From SKGN01 sp050948865 (GTDB taxonomy: Bacteria; Bacillota_I; Bacilli_A; RF39; UBA660), in assembly GCA_050948865.1 (NCBI GenBank), contig JBMNEQ010000004.1:62001-126000 (forward strand): DNA of 64,000 nt, in the 5' to 3' direction. This document shows, piece after piece, positions 16,682 to 23,958 of this stretch. The translations under genes and the position numbers were made by a program. The number at the start of each line of letters is the position of its first letter. Within the stretch, counting starts at the first letter, position 1. The notes under the pieces were generated by a model. It saw only the letters and a list, made by a program, of their open reading frames with translations, did no database searches and was not told the DNA's origin.

Positions 16682-17947
16682 ATGTTAGATATTAAAAGAA
16701 TTGTGGAGAACAAAGAAGAAGTAAGAAAAGCTTTATTAAAAAGGGGGTTAGAAGTAGATTTTGATCTTTTAATTAATTTATATAATGATCGACGTCAAAT
16801 ATTAGTCGAAGTAGAAGAATTAAAAAGTATTAAAAATAAATTAACCAAAGAAGTGGGAATTTTAAAAAGAAAGAAAGAATCAGCTGATCATTTAATTAAA
16901 GAAATGACTAATAATAATGAAAAGATTGATGATTTGGAAAAGAAACAAAAGGATCTAGCAATAAAGATCAATGATTTTTTAATTGAACTTCCTAATACTC
17001 CTGATGATGATGTAGTTAGTGGGGGAAAAGAATTTAACGAAGTCATAAGAACTTATAAAGAAAAACCAGAGTTTACTTTTGAGTCTAAGGATCATGTCAC
17101 TTTAATTAATCAATTGGGTTTAGTTGATTTTGAAAGAGGAACAAAATTAGGAGGCTTTGGTTATTGGATTTATAAAGGAATAGGGGCTAGATTAGAATGG
17201 GCTTTAATAAATTATTTTATTGATTTTCATTTAAAAAATGGTTATGAGTTTTTACTTCCTCCTCATATTTTAAATGAAGAATGTGGATATACTGCAGGTC
17301 AATTTCCTAAATTTAAAGATGATGTTTTTAAAGTTCTAGATGGGGGATTTTTATTACCAACCGCTGAAACAGCAATAATTAATTATCATCGAGATGAAAT
17401 ATTAAATATTAATGATTTACCTAAAAAATACTTTTCTTATACTCCTTGTTATCGTAAAGAAGCGGGAAGTCATCGGGCTGAAGAAAGAGGAACTGTAAGA
17501 GGGCATCAATTTAATAAAGTGGAAATGTTTGTTTATACAACTAAAGAAGATTCAGAGAAAATGTTAGAAGAATTAGTACTAAATGCTGAAAAATTAGTCC
17601 AAGGGTTAAATTTACATTATCAAGTTAGTAAATTAGCAGCTGAAGATGTCAGTGCGGGAATGGCTAAAACTTATGATGTAGAAATATGGATTCCTAGTAT
17701 GAAAGAATATAAAGAGGTGTCTAGTGTTTCTAATGCTCGTGATTATCAAACAAGAAGGGGAATGATTAGATATAAGACTAAAGAGGGAAAAATTGAATAT
17801 GCTCACGCTTTAAATGGTTCAGGTTTAGCGACATCACGTTTATTACCAGCTTTAATAGAACAAAATCAAAATGAAGATGGAAGTATAACTATTCCTGAAG
17901 TTTTAAGACCATATTTAGGAGGAATAAGTAAAATAACGGTTAGTTAA
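16682..17947 (+). CDS. serS: Seryl-tRNA synthetase
   Basis: A class II synthetase of 421 residues. The N-terminal long coiled-coil arm (about residues 27-100) binds tRNA-Ser. Motif 2 region YRKEAGSHRAEERGTVRGHQF and motif 3 region ALNGSGLATSRLLPALIE are complete. Expression is controlled by the upstream Ser T-box. Ribosome site AAAGGATGATAAA precedes the ATG. Confidence 0.97.
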   Translation: MLDIKRIVENKEEVRKALLKRGLEVDFDLLINLYNDRRQILVEVEELKSIKNKLTKEVGILKRKKESADHLIKEMTNNNEKIDDLEKKQKDLAIKINDFLIELPNTPDDDVVSGGKEFNEVIRTYKEKPEFTFESKDHVTLINQLGLVDFERGTKLGGFGYWIYKGIGARLEWALINYFIDFHLKNGYEFLLPPHILNEECGYTAGQFPKFKDDVFKVLDGGFLLPTAETAIINYHRDEILNINDLPKKYFSYTPCYRKEAGSHRAEERGTVRGHQFNKVEMFVYTTKEDSEKMLEELVLNAEKLVQGLNLHYQVSKLAAEDVSAGMAKTYDVEIWIPSMKEYKEVSSVSNARDYQTRRGMIRYKTKEGKIEYAHALNGSGLATSRLLPALIEQNQNEDGSITIPEVLRPYLGGISKITVS

Positions 17948-18027
17948 ACTAGTAGTTTTTTAAAAAAAAGCTGAATATTAATAACAACTATTATGTTTTT
18001 AAATATAATAGGATGAGGTGAAAATAA

Positions 18028-18414
18028 ATGAATTCTAGAGATTTTTTAGGAAATAATTTTAATGATTTTTTTGCTTTACCCCAAGTAGGGATGTTTGGAT
18101 CAATGCGATCAGATATTTATAAAAGTGAAGAAGGTTATATTTTAGAAGTAGATATGCCTGGTTTTCTTAAAGAAGAGATAAAAATGGATTATAATAATGG
18201 TTATTTAATAGTAGAAGCTTTAAAAAATGAGACAAGAGAAATAAAAGAATATCTTCGAAGGGAACGTTTTTTAGGACAACATAAAAGAAGTTATTATGTG
18301 GGAGAAATAGATGAATCAAAATTAAAAGCAACCTTTGAAAATGGGATTTTAAAAGTCCTTATTCCTAAAAATGATAATGATTCTTTTTCTAAAAGAACCA
18401 TTAATATCCAATAA
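18028..18414 (+). CDS. hsp20: Small heat shock protein, Hsp20/alpha-crystallin family
   Basis: An ATP-independent holdase chaperone of 128 residues. The alpha-crystallin domain spans about residues 30-125, with EVDMPGFLKEEIKMDYNNGYLIVEA and the family signature near the end, ATFENGILKVLIPK. No HrcA CIRCE operator is visible upstream. A strong terminator follows, so it is monocistronic. Confidence 0.93.
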   Translation: MNSRDFLGNNFNDFFALPQVGMFGSMRSDIYKSEEGYILEVDMPGFLKEEIKMDYNNGYLIVEALKNETREIKEYLRRERFLGQHKRSYYVGEIDESKLKATFENGILKVLIPKNDNDSFSKRTINIQ

Positions 18415-18437
18415 AAAACGCTCAATTGCGTTTTTTT
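18413..18437 (+). terminator. Terminator of hsp20
   Basis: AAAAAACGC and GCGTTTTTT flank a six-base loop and are followed by T residues. Confidence 0.85.
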
Positions 18438-18493
18438 AGATCTTATGTTAAAATAAAATTTCTAGTAATTATTAATTGAAAGGAGAAATCATT

Positions 18494-18718
18494 TTGTCAA
18501 AAAAGATTGAAGTAAATGACTTAGTAACAAGAAATTCTTATAATAATGATGTTATTTTTAAGGTAGTTGAGATTGAAGAAGATAATGCTACTCTTAAAGG
18601 GGTAATTGTTCGTTTATTAGCGGATAGCCCCCTTAGTGATTTAAAAAGTTATGAAAAAGATGATATTCAAAAGCAATTAACTGATACTTTAAATAAAGTG
18701 AAAGTAAAAAGAAAATAA
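18494..18718 (+). CDS. Stand-alone YabG N-terminal domain-like protein
   Basis: A 74-residue protein matching the start of YabG, the sporulation coat-processing peptidase: a VNDLVTRNSYNNDVIFKVVEIEE pattern followed by VRLLADSPLSDL. The peptidase domain that normally follows (to about 290 residues) is absent. The gene ends with a proper stop and a terminator, and I see no continuation in another frame. The start is a TTG eight bases after AAAGGAG. It may be a domain-only homologue or a truncated gene with the same promoter; function unknown. Confidence 0.65.
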   Translation: MSKKIEVNDLVTRNSYNNDVIFKVVEIEEDNATLKGVIVRLLADSPLSDLKSYEKDDIQKQLTDTLNKVKVKRK

Positions 18719-18720
18719 TA

Positions 18721-18752
18721 ATTAACACTCTAGATTGGAGTGTTAATTTTTA
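18721..18752 (+). terminator. Terminator after the YabG-like gene
   Basis: A perfect ten-base stem, ATTAACACTC and GAGTGTTAAT, is followed by TTTTTATTTT. Confidence 0.85.
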
Positions 18753-18865
18753 TTTTAGGATATTTTGTCAAGGATTGTCAAATTTTAACAAAGTATTTAT
18801 TTTTATTTAGTTAATCTTTTTATTCTAATTTTTATTATGTTATTATTATTTAAGGAGGAAAAAAG

Positions 18866-20137
18866 ATGAAAAAACTAAAAGTTTTATTAGTTGTTATTTG
18901 TTTATTATTATTTAGTGGTTGTGATTTAAAATTAGAAAATAAAAAGCCTAAGAAATTAAAACCAGAGATGAATGTTTTATCCTCAGATTTAGGTTATTTA
19001 TCAGATCTAAAGATAATTAAGAAATTTAATTCAGAAGGTGCCATAAGTTTAAATAATTTTGCTTTTAATTTATATGATCAATTATTTCAAAAGGATAAAA
19101 ATGTGTTTATATCCCCTGTAAGTGTTTATTTAGCTTTAAGTATGACTTATAATGGAGCAGCTGAAAAGACTGCTTTAGAAATGGGAAATGTTTTAGAAAC
19201 AGGTAATTTAAGTTTAGAAGAATTTAATGAATTAAATCGTGATTTACAATTTTTAATTTTAGGGTATAAAAATAGTAAAATTGAACTTGCTAATTCTATT
19301 TGGATAAGAGATTCTTATCAAGAAGCAGTTAAAGAAGATTTTTTAAAGCGAAATAAAATGTATTATGGAGCGATGGTTTCTAGTTTAGATTTTAATAATC
19401 AAAGAGCAGTAGAAACAATTAATAACTGGGTTAAAAAGAATACCAATAATCGAATTAAAGAAGCAATTACTGGAGAAATAGATCCTTTAACAGAAATGTT
19501 TTTAATTAATACTATTTATTTTAAGTCTGATTGGTTAAATTTATTTAAAAAAGGAAATACTAGTAAGAAAGATTTTAATACTCCTCATGGTTTAAAAAAG
19601 GTTCAAATGATGTCTAAGAATGATAAAATTGGATATGTCGAAAATGATCAATTAAAAGCAGTTTTGCTTCCTTATAAAGATCAAAAAACATCAATGTTTA
19701 TTATTTTACCGGAAAACAAATTAGAAGATTTATTATTAGATTCTAATATAATTAGTGATTTAATTAAAGAAATGAAAGATAATCAAGTGGAAGTTGATTT
19801 AAGTATGCCCCGAATGAAAATAGACTATGAAATTTCATTAAAAGAATCTTTAATGAAGATGGGAATGATTGAAGCTTGGAGTAGTCAAGCAGATTTTTCT
19901 AAAATGTCTTCTCTAGCCTTAGAAAAAGGATTACATATAGATGATATAGAACATAAAACATTTCTTGAGGTAAATGAAAAAGGGACAGAAGCAGCGGGAA
20001 TGACTAGTGTTCTAATGGAAGATACAGCTTTTATGGACAAAAGTTATAAAATGTATATCGATCGTCCTTTTGTTTTAGGAATAATTGATCATGAAAGCGA
20101 AGTAGTTTTATTTTTAGGTAATATTGTTGATCCTTAA
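18866..20137 (+). CDS. Lipoprotein serpin (serine/cysteine protease inhibitor)
   Basis: A 423-residue serpin, anchored to the outer face of the membrane by a lipobox (LLFSGC, Cys about 19). The serpin fold is complete: VFISPVSVYLALSMTYNGA, ELANSIWI, FLINTIYFKSDW, and the breach/hinge segment EVNEKGTEAAGMTSVLM leading into the reactive-centre loop. The loop is followed by DRPFVLGIIDHESEVVLFLGNIVDP. The GTEAAG hinge has small residues, so it should be inhibitory rather than a non-inhibitory serpin. Bacterial serpins from gut species inhibit host or microbial proteases. It has a strong ribosome site (AAGGAGG) and is probably monocistronic. Confidence 0.93.
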   Translation: MKKLKVLLVVICLLLFSGCDLKLENKKPKKLKPEMNVLSSDLGYLSDLKIIKKFNSEGAISLNNFAFNLYDQLFQKDKNVFISPVSVYLALSMTYNGAAEKTALEMGNVLETGNLSLEEFNELNRDLQFLILGYKNSKIELANSIWIRDSYQEAVKEDFLKRNKMYYGAMVSSLDFNNQRAVETINNWVKKNTNNRIKEAITGEIDPLTEMFLINTIYFKSDWLNLFKKGNTSKKDFNTPHGLKKVQMMSKNDKIGYVENDQLKAVLLPYKDQKTSMFIILPENKLEDLLLDSNIISDLIKEMKDNQVEVDLSMPRMKIDYEISLKESLMKMGMIEAWSSQADFSKMSSLALEKGLHIDDIEHKTFLEVNEKGTEAAGMTSVLMEDTAFMDKSYKMYIDRPFVLGIIDHESEVVLFLGNIVDP

Positions 20138-20151
20138 AAATTATTTTTCTA

Positions 20152-20180
20152 TTGTTAATTAAGAAAAAACAATATATAAT
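20152..20180 (+). promoter_or_regulatory. Sigma-A promoter of yceD-rpmF
   Basis: TTGTTA (20152-20157), a 17-nt spacer and TATAAT (20175-20180), about 25 nt before the yceD start. Confidence 0.7.
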
Positions 20181-20203
20181 AAAGAAGAAATAGCGGTGAT
20201 TTT

Positions 20204-20653
20204 ATGAATATTAATTTAGAAAAATTAATAAATAATTATTTGGAAGAATTAAAAATCGAAGAGACTATTAATTATAGTGAGGATGATTTAAAAAATACCG
20301 AAATAAAAAGATTAAGTGAAATAAAAATAAAGGGAGATATAAAATCTACTACGGAAGAATTGTATTTTTTAAATTTAAAGGTAACAGGGATGATGGTTTT
20401 ACCTTGTAGTATTTCTTTAGAAGAGGTAGAGTTTCCTTTTAATTTTTATATTGAAGAAGTTTTAACAGAAAAGATGACTGAAGAAGAAAATTATATTAAA
20501 ATAATTGATAATAGTATTGATATTAAACCTTTAGTATGGCAAAATATTGTTATGGAAATTCCTTTAAAAGTTGTTAGTCCGAATATTGAAAAAAAGATTT
20601 TTCAAGGAGAGGGCTGGGAATTAATCGAGGAAGATCAAGAAAAAGGTTTTTAA
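20204..20653 (+). CDS. yceD: YceD/DUF177 family protein
   Basis: A 149-residue acidic protein of the DUF177/YceD family, which is almost always encoded just before rpmF and is linked to 23S rRNA or large-subunit biogenesis. The family beta-barrel pattern is visible in NLKVTGMMVLPCSISLEEVEFPF. The usual cysteine pair near the middle is not evident. It is co-transcribed with rpmF, 23 nt downstream. Confidence 0.85.
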   Translation: MNINLEKLINNYLEELKIEETINYSEDDLKNTEIKRLSEIKIKGDIKSTTEELYFLNLKVTGMMVLPCSISLEEVEFPFNFYIEEVLTEKMTEEENYIKIIDNSIDIKPLVWQNIVMEIPLKVVSPNIEKKIFQGEGWELIEEDQEKGF

Positions 20654-20676
20654 ATAATAATGAAAGAGGTGAAAGT

Positions 20677-20865
20677 ATGGCTGTTCCAGCTAGAAGAGTG
20701 AGCAAGACAAGAAAAAGAAAACGTCGTACTCATTATAAAATAGGAGCTAGAAATATTGTAAAATGTCCCAATTGTAATGCTTTTATTAAACCCCATCGTG
20801 TTTGTTCTAATTGTGGCTATTATAAGGGGAAAGAAGTAATTGTAAAAGAGGATAATGAAGAGTAG
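20677..20865 (+). CDS. rpmF: 50S ribosomal protein L32
   Basis: A 62-residue protein beginning AVPARRVSKTRKRKRRTHYK, followed by a zinc ribbon with two cysteine pairs, CPNC and CSNC. It therefore belongs to the zinc-containing form of bL32. It follows yceD in the conserved pair and ends within a terminator. Confidence 0.97.
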   Translation: MAVPARRVSKTRKRKRRTHYKIGARNIVKCPNCNAFIKPHRVCSNCGYYKGKEVIVKEDNEE

Positions 20866-20882
20866 AAAAACTCTTCTTTTTA
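20857..20882 (+). terminator. Terminator of yceD-rpmF
   Basis: GAAGAGT and ACTCTTC form the stem, starting inside the last rpmF codons, and are followed by TTTTT. Confidence 0.85.
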
Positions 20883-20902
20883 TATTGTAAAGGAGCATGA
20901 AG

Positions 20903-21382
20903 ATGATTTCTTATGTAGAAAATAATAAAAAATTTAATTTTAGAGTGGGAGTTATTTTAATTAATCCAATTAATAAAAAGATTTTAATTCAAAAGAAGAT
21001 TAATCATCCTTATTGGTTATTACCAGGGGGAAGAGTAGAAATGCTTGAAGAAAGTCAAAAAGCAGTAATAAGGGAAATAGATGAAGAATTAGGATTAAAA
21101 ATTTCAAGTTGTCAAATAAAAGTTTTAGCAGAAAGTTTTTTTAAATTAAAAGAAACTACTTATCATGAATTAGGTTTTTATTACCAAGGTGAATTAAAAG
21201 ATGATAAAAATCTTTATCAAGAAGAAGAGGAATTTATTAAAAGGGAAAAAGAATATATTTTTAAATGGGAAAGAATTGATAATTTAAAAAAGATAGATTT
21301 TCGTCCTCAATTTTTGGTAGATATTTTACTTGAAAATGATGATAAGATATATCATATTGTTGAAAAAAATTTAGAAGATTAA
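20903..21382 (+). CDS. Nudix hydrolase
   Basis: A 159-residue protein with a complete Nudix box, GGRVEMLEESQKAVIREIDEELGL, matching G-x5-E-x7-R-E-U-x-E-E-x-G-U. It hydrolyses a nucleoside diphosphate linked to some moiety; the substrate is not predictable. The start is the ATG at 20903, seven bases after AAAGGAG; an ATG at 20897 is too close. Its last codons form the left edge of the 1300-bp duplication described below. Confidence 0.85.
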   Translation: MISYVENNKKFNFRVGVILINPINKKILIQKKINHPYWLLPGGRVEMLEESQKAVIREIDEELGLKISSCQIKVLAESFFKLKETTYHELGFYYQGELKDDKNLYQEEEEFIKREKEYIFKWERIDNLKKIDFRPQFLVDILLENDDKIYHIVEKNLED

Positions 21383-21483
21383 ATTTATTAAATAAGAATA
21401 AAACCTTGTTATAAAGTGAATAATAATATTAAAGGAGGCTTCTTTAATATGAAAAAACAAGGTTTTACTTTAATAGAATTACT
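21373..21483 (+). repeat. Direct repeat copy 1 (leader and prepilin N-terminus)
   Basis: 111 bp identical to 22673-22783. It spans the last bases of the Nudix gene, the non-coding leader, the ribosome site and the first codons of the prepilin gene. The 1300-bp offset shows a tandem duplication whose left junction lies in the Nudix 3' end. Confidence 0.95.
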
Positions 21484-22585
21484 AGCGGTTATAGCTATAT
21501 TAGGAATAATTTTAGCTATCGCTGTTCCAAATATTGTAGGTTTAATTGAAAAAGCAACAAAGAATGCTTTTTTAGTTGATGCTAAAAATGTTTTAAGAGC
21601 AGTAGATTATTATCTACTTGATAAAGAAGATGTTTCCTCATTAAAAGATTTAGATGTAAATTCTATAGAAAATACTTTAAATATTGGTAGTTCTAATTAT
21701 AGTAGTTTTGAGGTATCTTTTGATCAAAATTTTAAACCTTTTATAAAAATAGTCGGTAAAAATAAATGGCAAGGTTTAATGGCTTGTGGAACTTTTACCA
21801 ATTTACAAATAGGTTCTGATATTGATTGTGAAGTTCCCCCTTTTCCAGCAAAACTTCCTGGTAGACACTTATGTGGTAGTGTATTTTATGATGAAAGAGA
21901 TGGTAATAAATATAAGACAGTTAAAATAGGAAATCAATGTTGGTTTGGGGAAAATCTAAGGTATACGGGAAGTGGTTGTTTAGTTAATTCCATAGATGAT
22001 TGGAAGAATGAATCTCCTTATGGGGTCTGTATGATGTATATTGAAGAAGAAGATTATCAGGGTAATGATGTTCCATTGTGGGTTAAAAATGAAGAAGTCT
22101 TATATCAGTGGGGAGCAGCAATGAATGGCAAATTAAATCCTCAAACTGTAGAAGATCGACAAGGATTATGTCCTAGTGGTTGGCATATACCATCTGATTA
22201 TGAATGGAAGGTATTAGAAGCATATGTTGATAGTAAGTATAAAGAAGTGGATGAAGAAGATGAAAATAATGAATGGAATGATTTGGGTGATGGAAAATAT
22301 CGCGGTAAAGATGCTGGTAAAAATTTAAAATCAGCAAATAAGGATGAGTGGAATGATCCTTCTGGTGCTGGTACAGATTTTTATGGATTTATGGCTCGTC
22401 CTGCTGGTTCTCGCATTACATCGGGTATTCTGAACAACGTTGGGACGACCGCGTATTGGTGGACGTCCTCTTCCGGTGAGGGTTCTGATGCTTGGAGGCG
22501 TGGTCTGGTTTCAGACGATGATGGTGTGGAACGTGGTCTGAATTCTCAGGCTAACGGCCGTGCTGTGCGCTGTATCCGGGACTAA
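21449..22585 (+). CDS. Prepilin-like protein with FISUMP (C-type-lectin-like) domain, copy 1; putative DGR target
   Basis: A 378-residue secreted pilin-like protein. The N-terminus MKKQGFTLIELLAVIAILGI is a class III (type IV prepilin) signal, cleaved between Gly and Phe and methylated, with the hydrophobic assembly helix. After a short helical pilin-type region comes a FISUMP domain (Fibrobacter succinogenes major paralogous, TIGR02145 type): GNQCWFGENLRYTGSG, YQWGAAMNG, GLCPSGWHIPSDYEWKVLE. The last 65 residues, with the framework WWTSSSGE, AW and RC, are encoded by an adenine-poor, GC-rich stretch unlike the rest of the gene. The start follows AAAGGAGG; a GTG at 21416 is rejected. It probably sits at the tip of, or decorates, a pilus and binds ligands. 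Confidence 0.88.
   Translation: MKKQGFTLIELLAVIAILGIILAIAVPNIVGLIEKATKNAFLVDAKNVLRAVDYYLLDKEDVSSLKDLDVNSIENTLNIGSSNYSSFEVSFDQNFKPFIKIVGKNKWQGLMACGTFTNLQIGSDIDCEVPPFPAKLPGRHLCGSVFYDERDGNKYKTVKIGNQCWFGENLRYTGSGCLVNSIDDWKNESPYGVCMMYIEEEDYQGNDVPLWVKNEEVLYQWGAAMNGKLNPQTVEDRQGLCPSGWHIPSDYEWKVLEAYVDSKYKEVDEEDENNEWNDLGDGKYRGKDAGKNLKSANKDEWNDPSGAGTDFYGFMARPAGSRITSGILNNVGTTAYWWTSSSGEGSDAWRRGLVSDDDGVERGLNSQANGRAVRCIRD
22388..22585 (+). other. Candidate DGR variable region VR1
   Basis: The last 66 codons of prepilin copy 1. By hand count A is about 17-18% here (30 of the last 171 nt) against about 41% in 22201-22320; T is about 28%, and G and C are raised. It aligns without gaps to VR2 with about 79 of 198 differences. 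Conserved codons alternate with saturated ones. This pattern is expected if a template rich in A was copied with A replaced at random. Confidence 0.72.
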
Positions 22586-22589
22586 ATTC

Positions 22590-22622
22590 AGCAAGCCCTT
22601 AGGGAGAAGCCTTTTGCTTTTA
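22590..22622 (+). terminator. Possible terminator after prepilin copy 1
   Basis: AGCAA and TTGCT arms enclose a GC-rich segment with an internal CCCTTAGGG, followed by TTTAA. Moderate hairpin 5 nt after the stop. Confidence 0.4.
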
Positions 22623-22641
22623 ACCTCCTCCAAGACCGAAG

Positions 22642-22660
22642 AGACCTTATCAAGTTAATT
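22642..22660. repeat. Inverted repeat, left copy (flanks prepilin copy 2)
   Basis: AGACCTTATCAAGTTAATT matches the reverse complement of 23864-23882 at 18 of 19 positions. The two copies bracket prepilin gene 2. Confidence 0.75.
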
Positions 22661-22672
22661 TTACAATTTACA

Positions 22673-22783
22673 AGAAGATTAAATTTATTAAATAAGAATA
22701 AAACCTTGTTATAAAGTGAATAATAATATTAAAGGAGGCTTCTTTAATATGAAAAAACAAGGTTTTACTTTAATAGAATTACT
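22673..22783 (+). repeat. Direct repeat copy 2 (leader and prepilin N-terminus)
   Basis: 111 bp identical to 21373-21483. The Nudix stop codon context (AGAAGATTAAATTTATTA) is carried along as non-coding sequence, which gives the direction of duplication. Confidence 0.95.
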
Positions 22784-23798
22784 TGCAGTAATAACTATAT
22801 TAGGAATAATTTTAGCTATAGCTGTTCCAAATATTGTAGGTTTAATTGAAAAAGCTACAAGAGAGGCCTTTTTAGTTGATGCTAAAAATGTTTTAAGAGC
22901 AGTAGATTATTATCTACTTGATAAAGAAGAAGCCTCTTTATTAAACGATTTAGATGTAAATTCTTTAGAAAATACTTTAAATATTGGTAGTTCTAACTAT
23001 AGTAGTATAAAAATATCATTTGATCGACATTTAAATCCTTTTATAAAGTTAGTTGGTAAAAATAAATGGGAAGGGTTAATGGCTTGTGGAACTTTTACTA
23101 ATTTAAAAATAGGTTCTAATAAGGATTGTGATGTTCCCACTTTTCCAACAAAACTTCCTGGTGGACAGTTATGTGGTAGTGTATTTTATGATGGAAGAGA
23201 TGGTAATAAATATAAAACAGTTCAAATAGGAGAACAGTGTTGGTTTGGGGAAAATCTAAGGTATACGGGTAGTGGTTGTTTAGTTAATTCCATAGATGAT
23301 TGGAAGAATGAATCTCCTTATGGTGCATGTCTGATGCATATTGAAGAAAAGGGAGCTTTGAATGGGGTTGTTCCTGATTGGGCTAAAAATAAGGAAGTAA
23401 CATATCAATGGGGAGCAGCAATGAATGGTAAATTAAATCCTCAAACTGTAGAAGATCGACAAGGTTTATGTCCTAAAGGGTGGCACTTACCTACTGATGC
23501 AGAATGGGGGACGTTAATTGATGGGCTAAGTGGTTCAGCTGGTGTTAAATTAAAAAGTACTCCACCGGATTGGGATGGAGAAGAGCAAGATAATTCGGGG
23601 TTTAATGCTCGTCCTATTGGTTATCGCTATACGTCGGGGGATCTTTTGTTCGTGGGGTTTTACGCAGGTTGGTGGTCGTCCTCTTCTGGTGAGGATGATA
23701 ATGCATGGAGTCGCACCGTCCAATCAAGTACTTCTGGTGTTTTTCACAAAACGTCTCCTCAGGCTTACGGGTACTCGATTCGATGCGTCTTAGACTAA
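22749..23798 (+). CDS. Prepilin-like protein with FISUMP (C-type-lectin-like) domain, copy 2; putative DGR target
   Basis: A 349-residue paralogue of the preceding gene. The N-terminal prepilin signal and the first about 200 residues are nearly the same, with GEQCWFGENLRYTGSG and YQWGAAMNG. The middle of the FISUMP domain differs (CPKGWHLPTDAEWGTLI, then a shorter connector). The last 65 residues align gap-free with those of copy 1 but share only 32 of 65 residues, all of the framework type. The encoding DNA is adenine-poor, as in copy 1. It lies directly upstream of the Tad pilus operon. I infer a diversified ligand-binding pilus tip or decoration. Confidence 0.88.
   Translation: MKKQGFTLIELLAVITILGIILAIAVPNIVGLIEKATREAFLVDAKNVLRAVDYYLLDKEEASLLNDLDVNSLENTLNIGSSNYSSIKISFDRHLNPFIKLVGKNKWEGLMACGTFTNLKIGSNKDCDVPTFPTKLPGGQLCGSVFYDGRDGNKYKTVQIGEQCWFGENLRYTGSGCLVNSIDDWKNESPYGACLMHIEEKGALNGVVPDWAKNKEVTYQWGAAMNGKLNPQTVEDRQGLCPKGWHLPTDAEWGTLIDGLSGSAGVKLKSTPPDWDGEEQDNSGFNARPIGYRYTSGDLLFVGFYAGWWSSSSGEDDNAWSRTVQSSTSGVFHKTSPQAYGYSIRCVLD
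23601..23798 (+). other. Candidate DGR variable region VR2
   Basis: The last 66 codons of prepilin copy 2, the same 198-nt length as VR1, about 19% A (32 of the last 171 nt). Only about 11 of the 119 positions identical between VR1 and VR2 are A. Because stop codons need A, an alternative frame is also open through this segment, which I treat as a by-product and not a gene. Confidence 0.72.
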
Positions 23799-23812
23799 AT
23801 TAGGCCCTGTAT

Positions 23813-23871
23813 AATTAACTGTGTAAAAGTCAAGGGTGTTATGAGATTTAAAACAATTTACACAATTAATT
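23813..23871. repeat. Long stem-loop just downstream of VR2
   Basis: AATTAACTGTGTAAA (23813-23827) and TTTACACAATTAATT (23857-23871) pair at 14 of 15 positions around a 29-nt loop, 14 nt after the stop codon. It may be a terminator-like structure or a homing-associated cruciform; it lacks an immediate T run. Confidence 0.65.
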
Positions 23872-23882
23872 TGATAAGGTCT
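23864..23882. repeat. Inverted repeat, right copy (flanks prepilin copy 2)
   Basis: AATTAATTTGATAAGGTCT, the reverse complement of 22642-22660 with one mismatch. It overlaps the stem-loop at 23813-23871. Confidence 0.75.
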
Positions 23883-23901
23883 TTTTTGAATTATCCTTTA
23901 G

Positions 23902-23930
23902 TTGTTTAATTGGTAAAACTTTGATATAAT
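23902..23930 (+). promoter_or_regulatory. Sigma-A promoter of the tad operon
   Basis: TTGTTT (23902-23907), 17 nt, TATAAT (23925-23930). It places the tad genes under their own promoter, separate from the prepilin genes. Confidence 0.7.
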
Positions 23931-23958
23931 TTTAATAGGATAACATAGAGGTGATATC

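Noticed and set aside
20650..20898. 82-residue minus-strand reading frame over rpmF
   Set aside because: It lies opposite the certain L32 gene, has no ribosome site and a low-quality hydrophobic composition caused by the complement of Lys/Arg codons.
23575..23793. 72-residue plus-strand frame over VR2
   Set aside because: Explained by adenine depletion removing stop codons; no ribosome site. Reported as a finding but not a gene.
21373..23882. Variable ends explained only by ordinary recombination between paralogues
   Set aside because: Recombination would not remove A specifically from the coding strand nor leave gap-free alignment with saturated differences at alternating codons.
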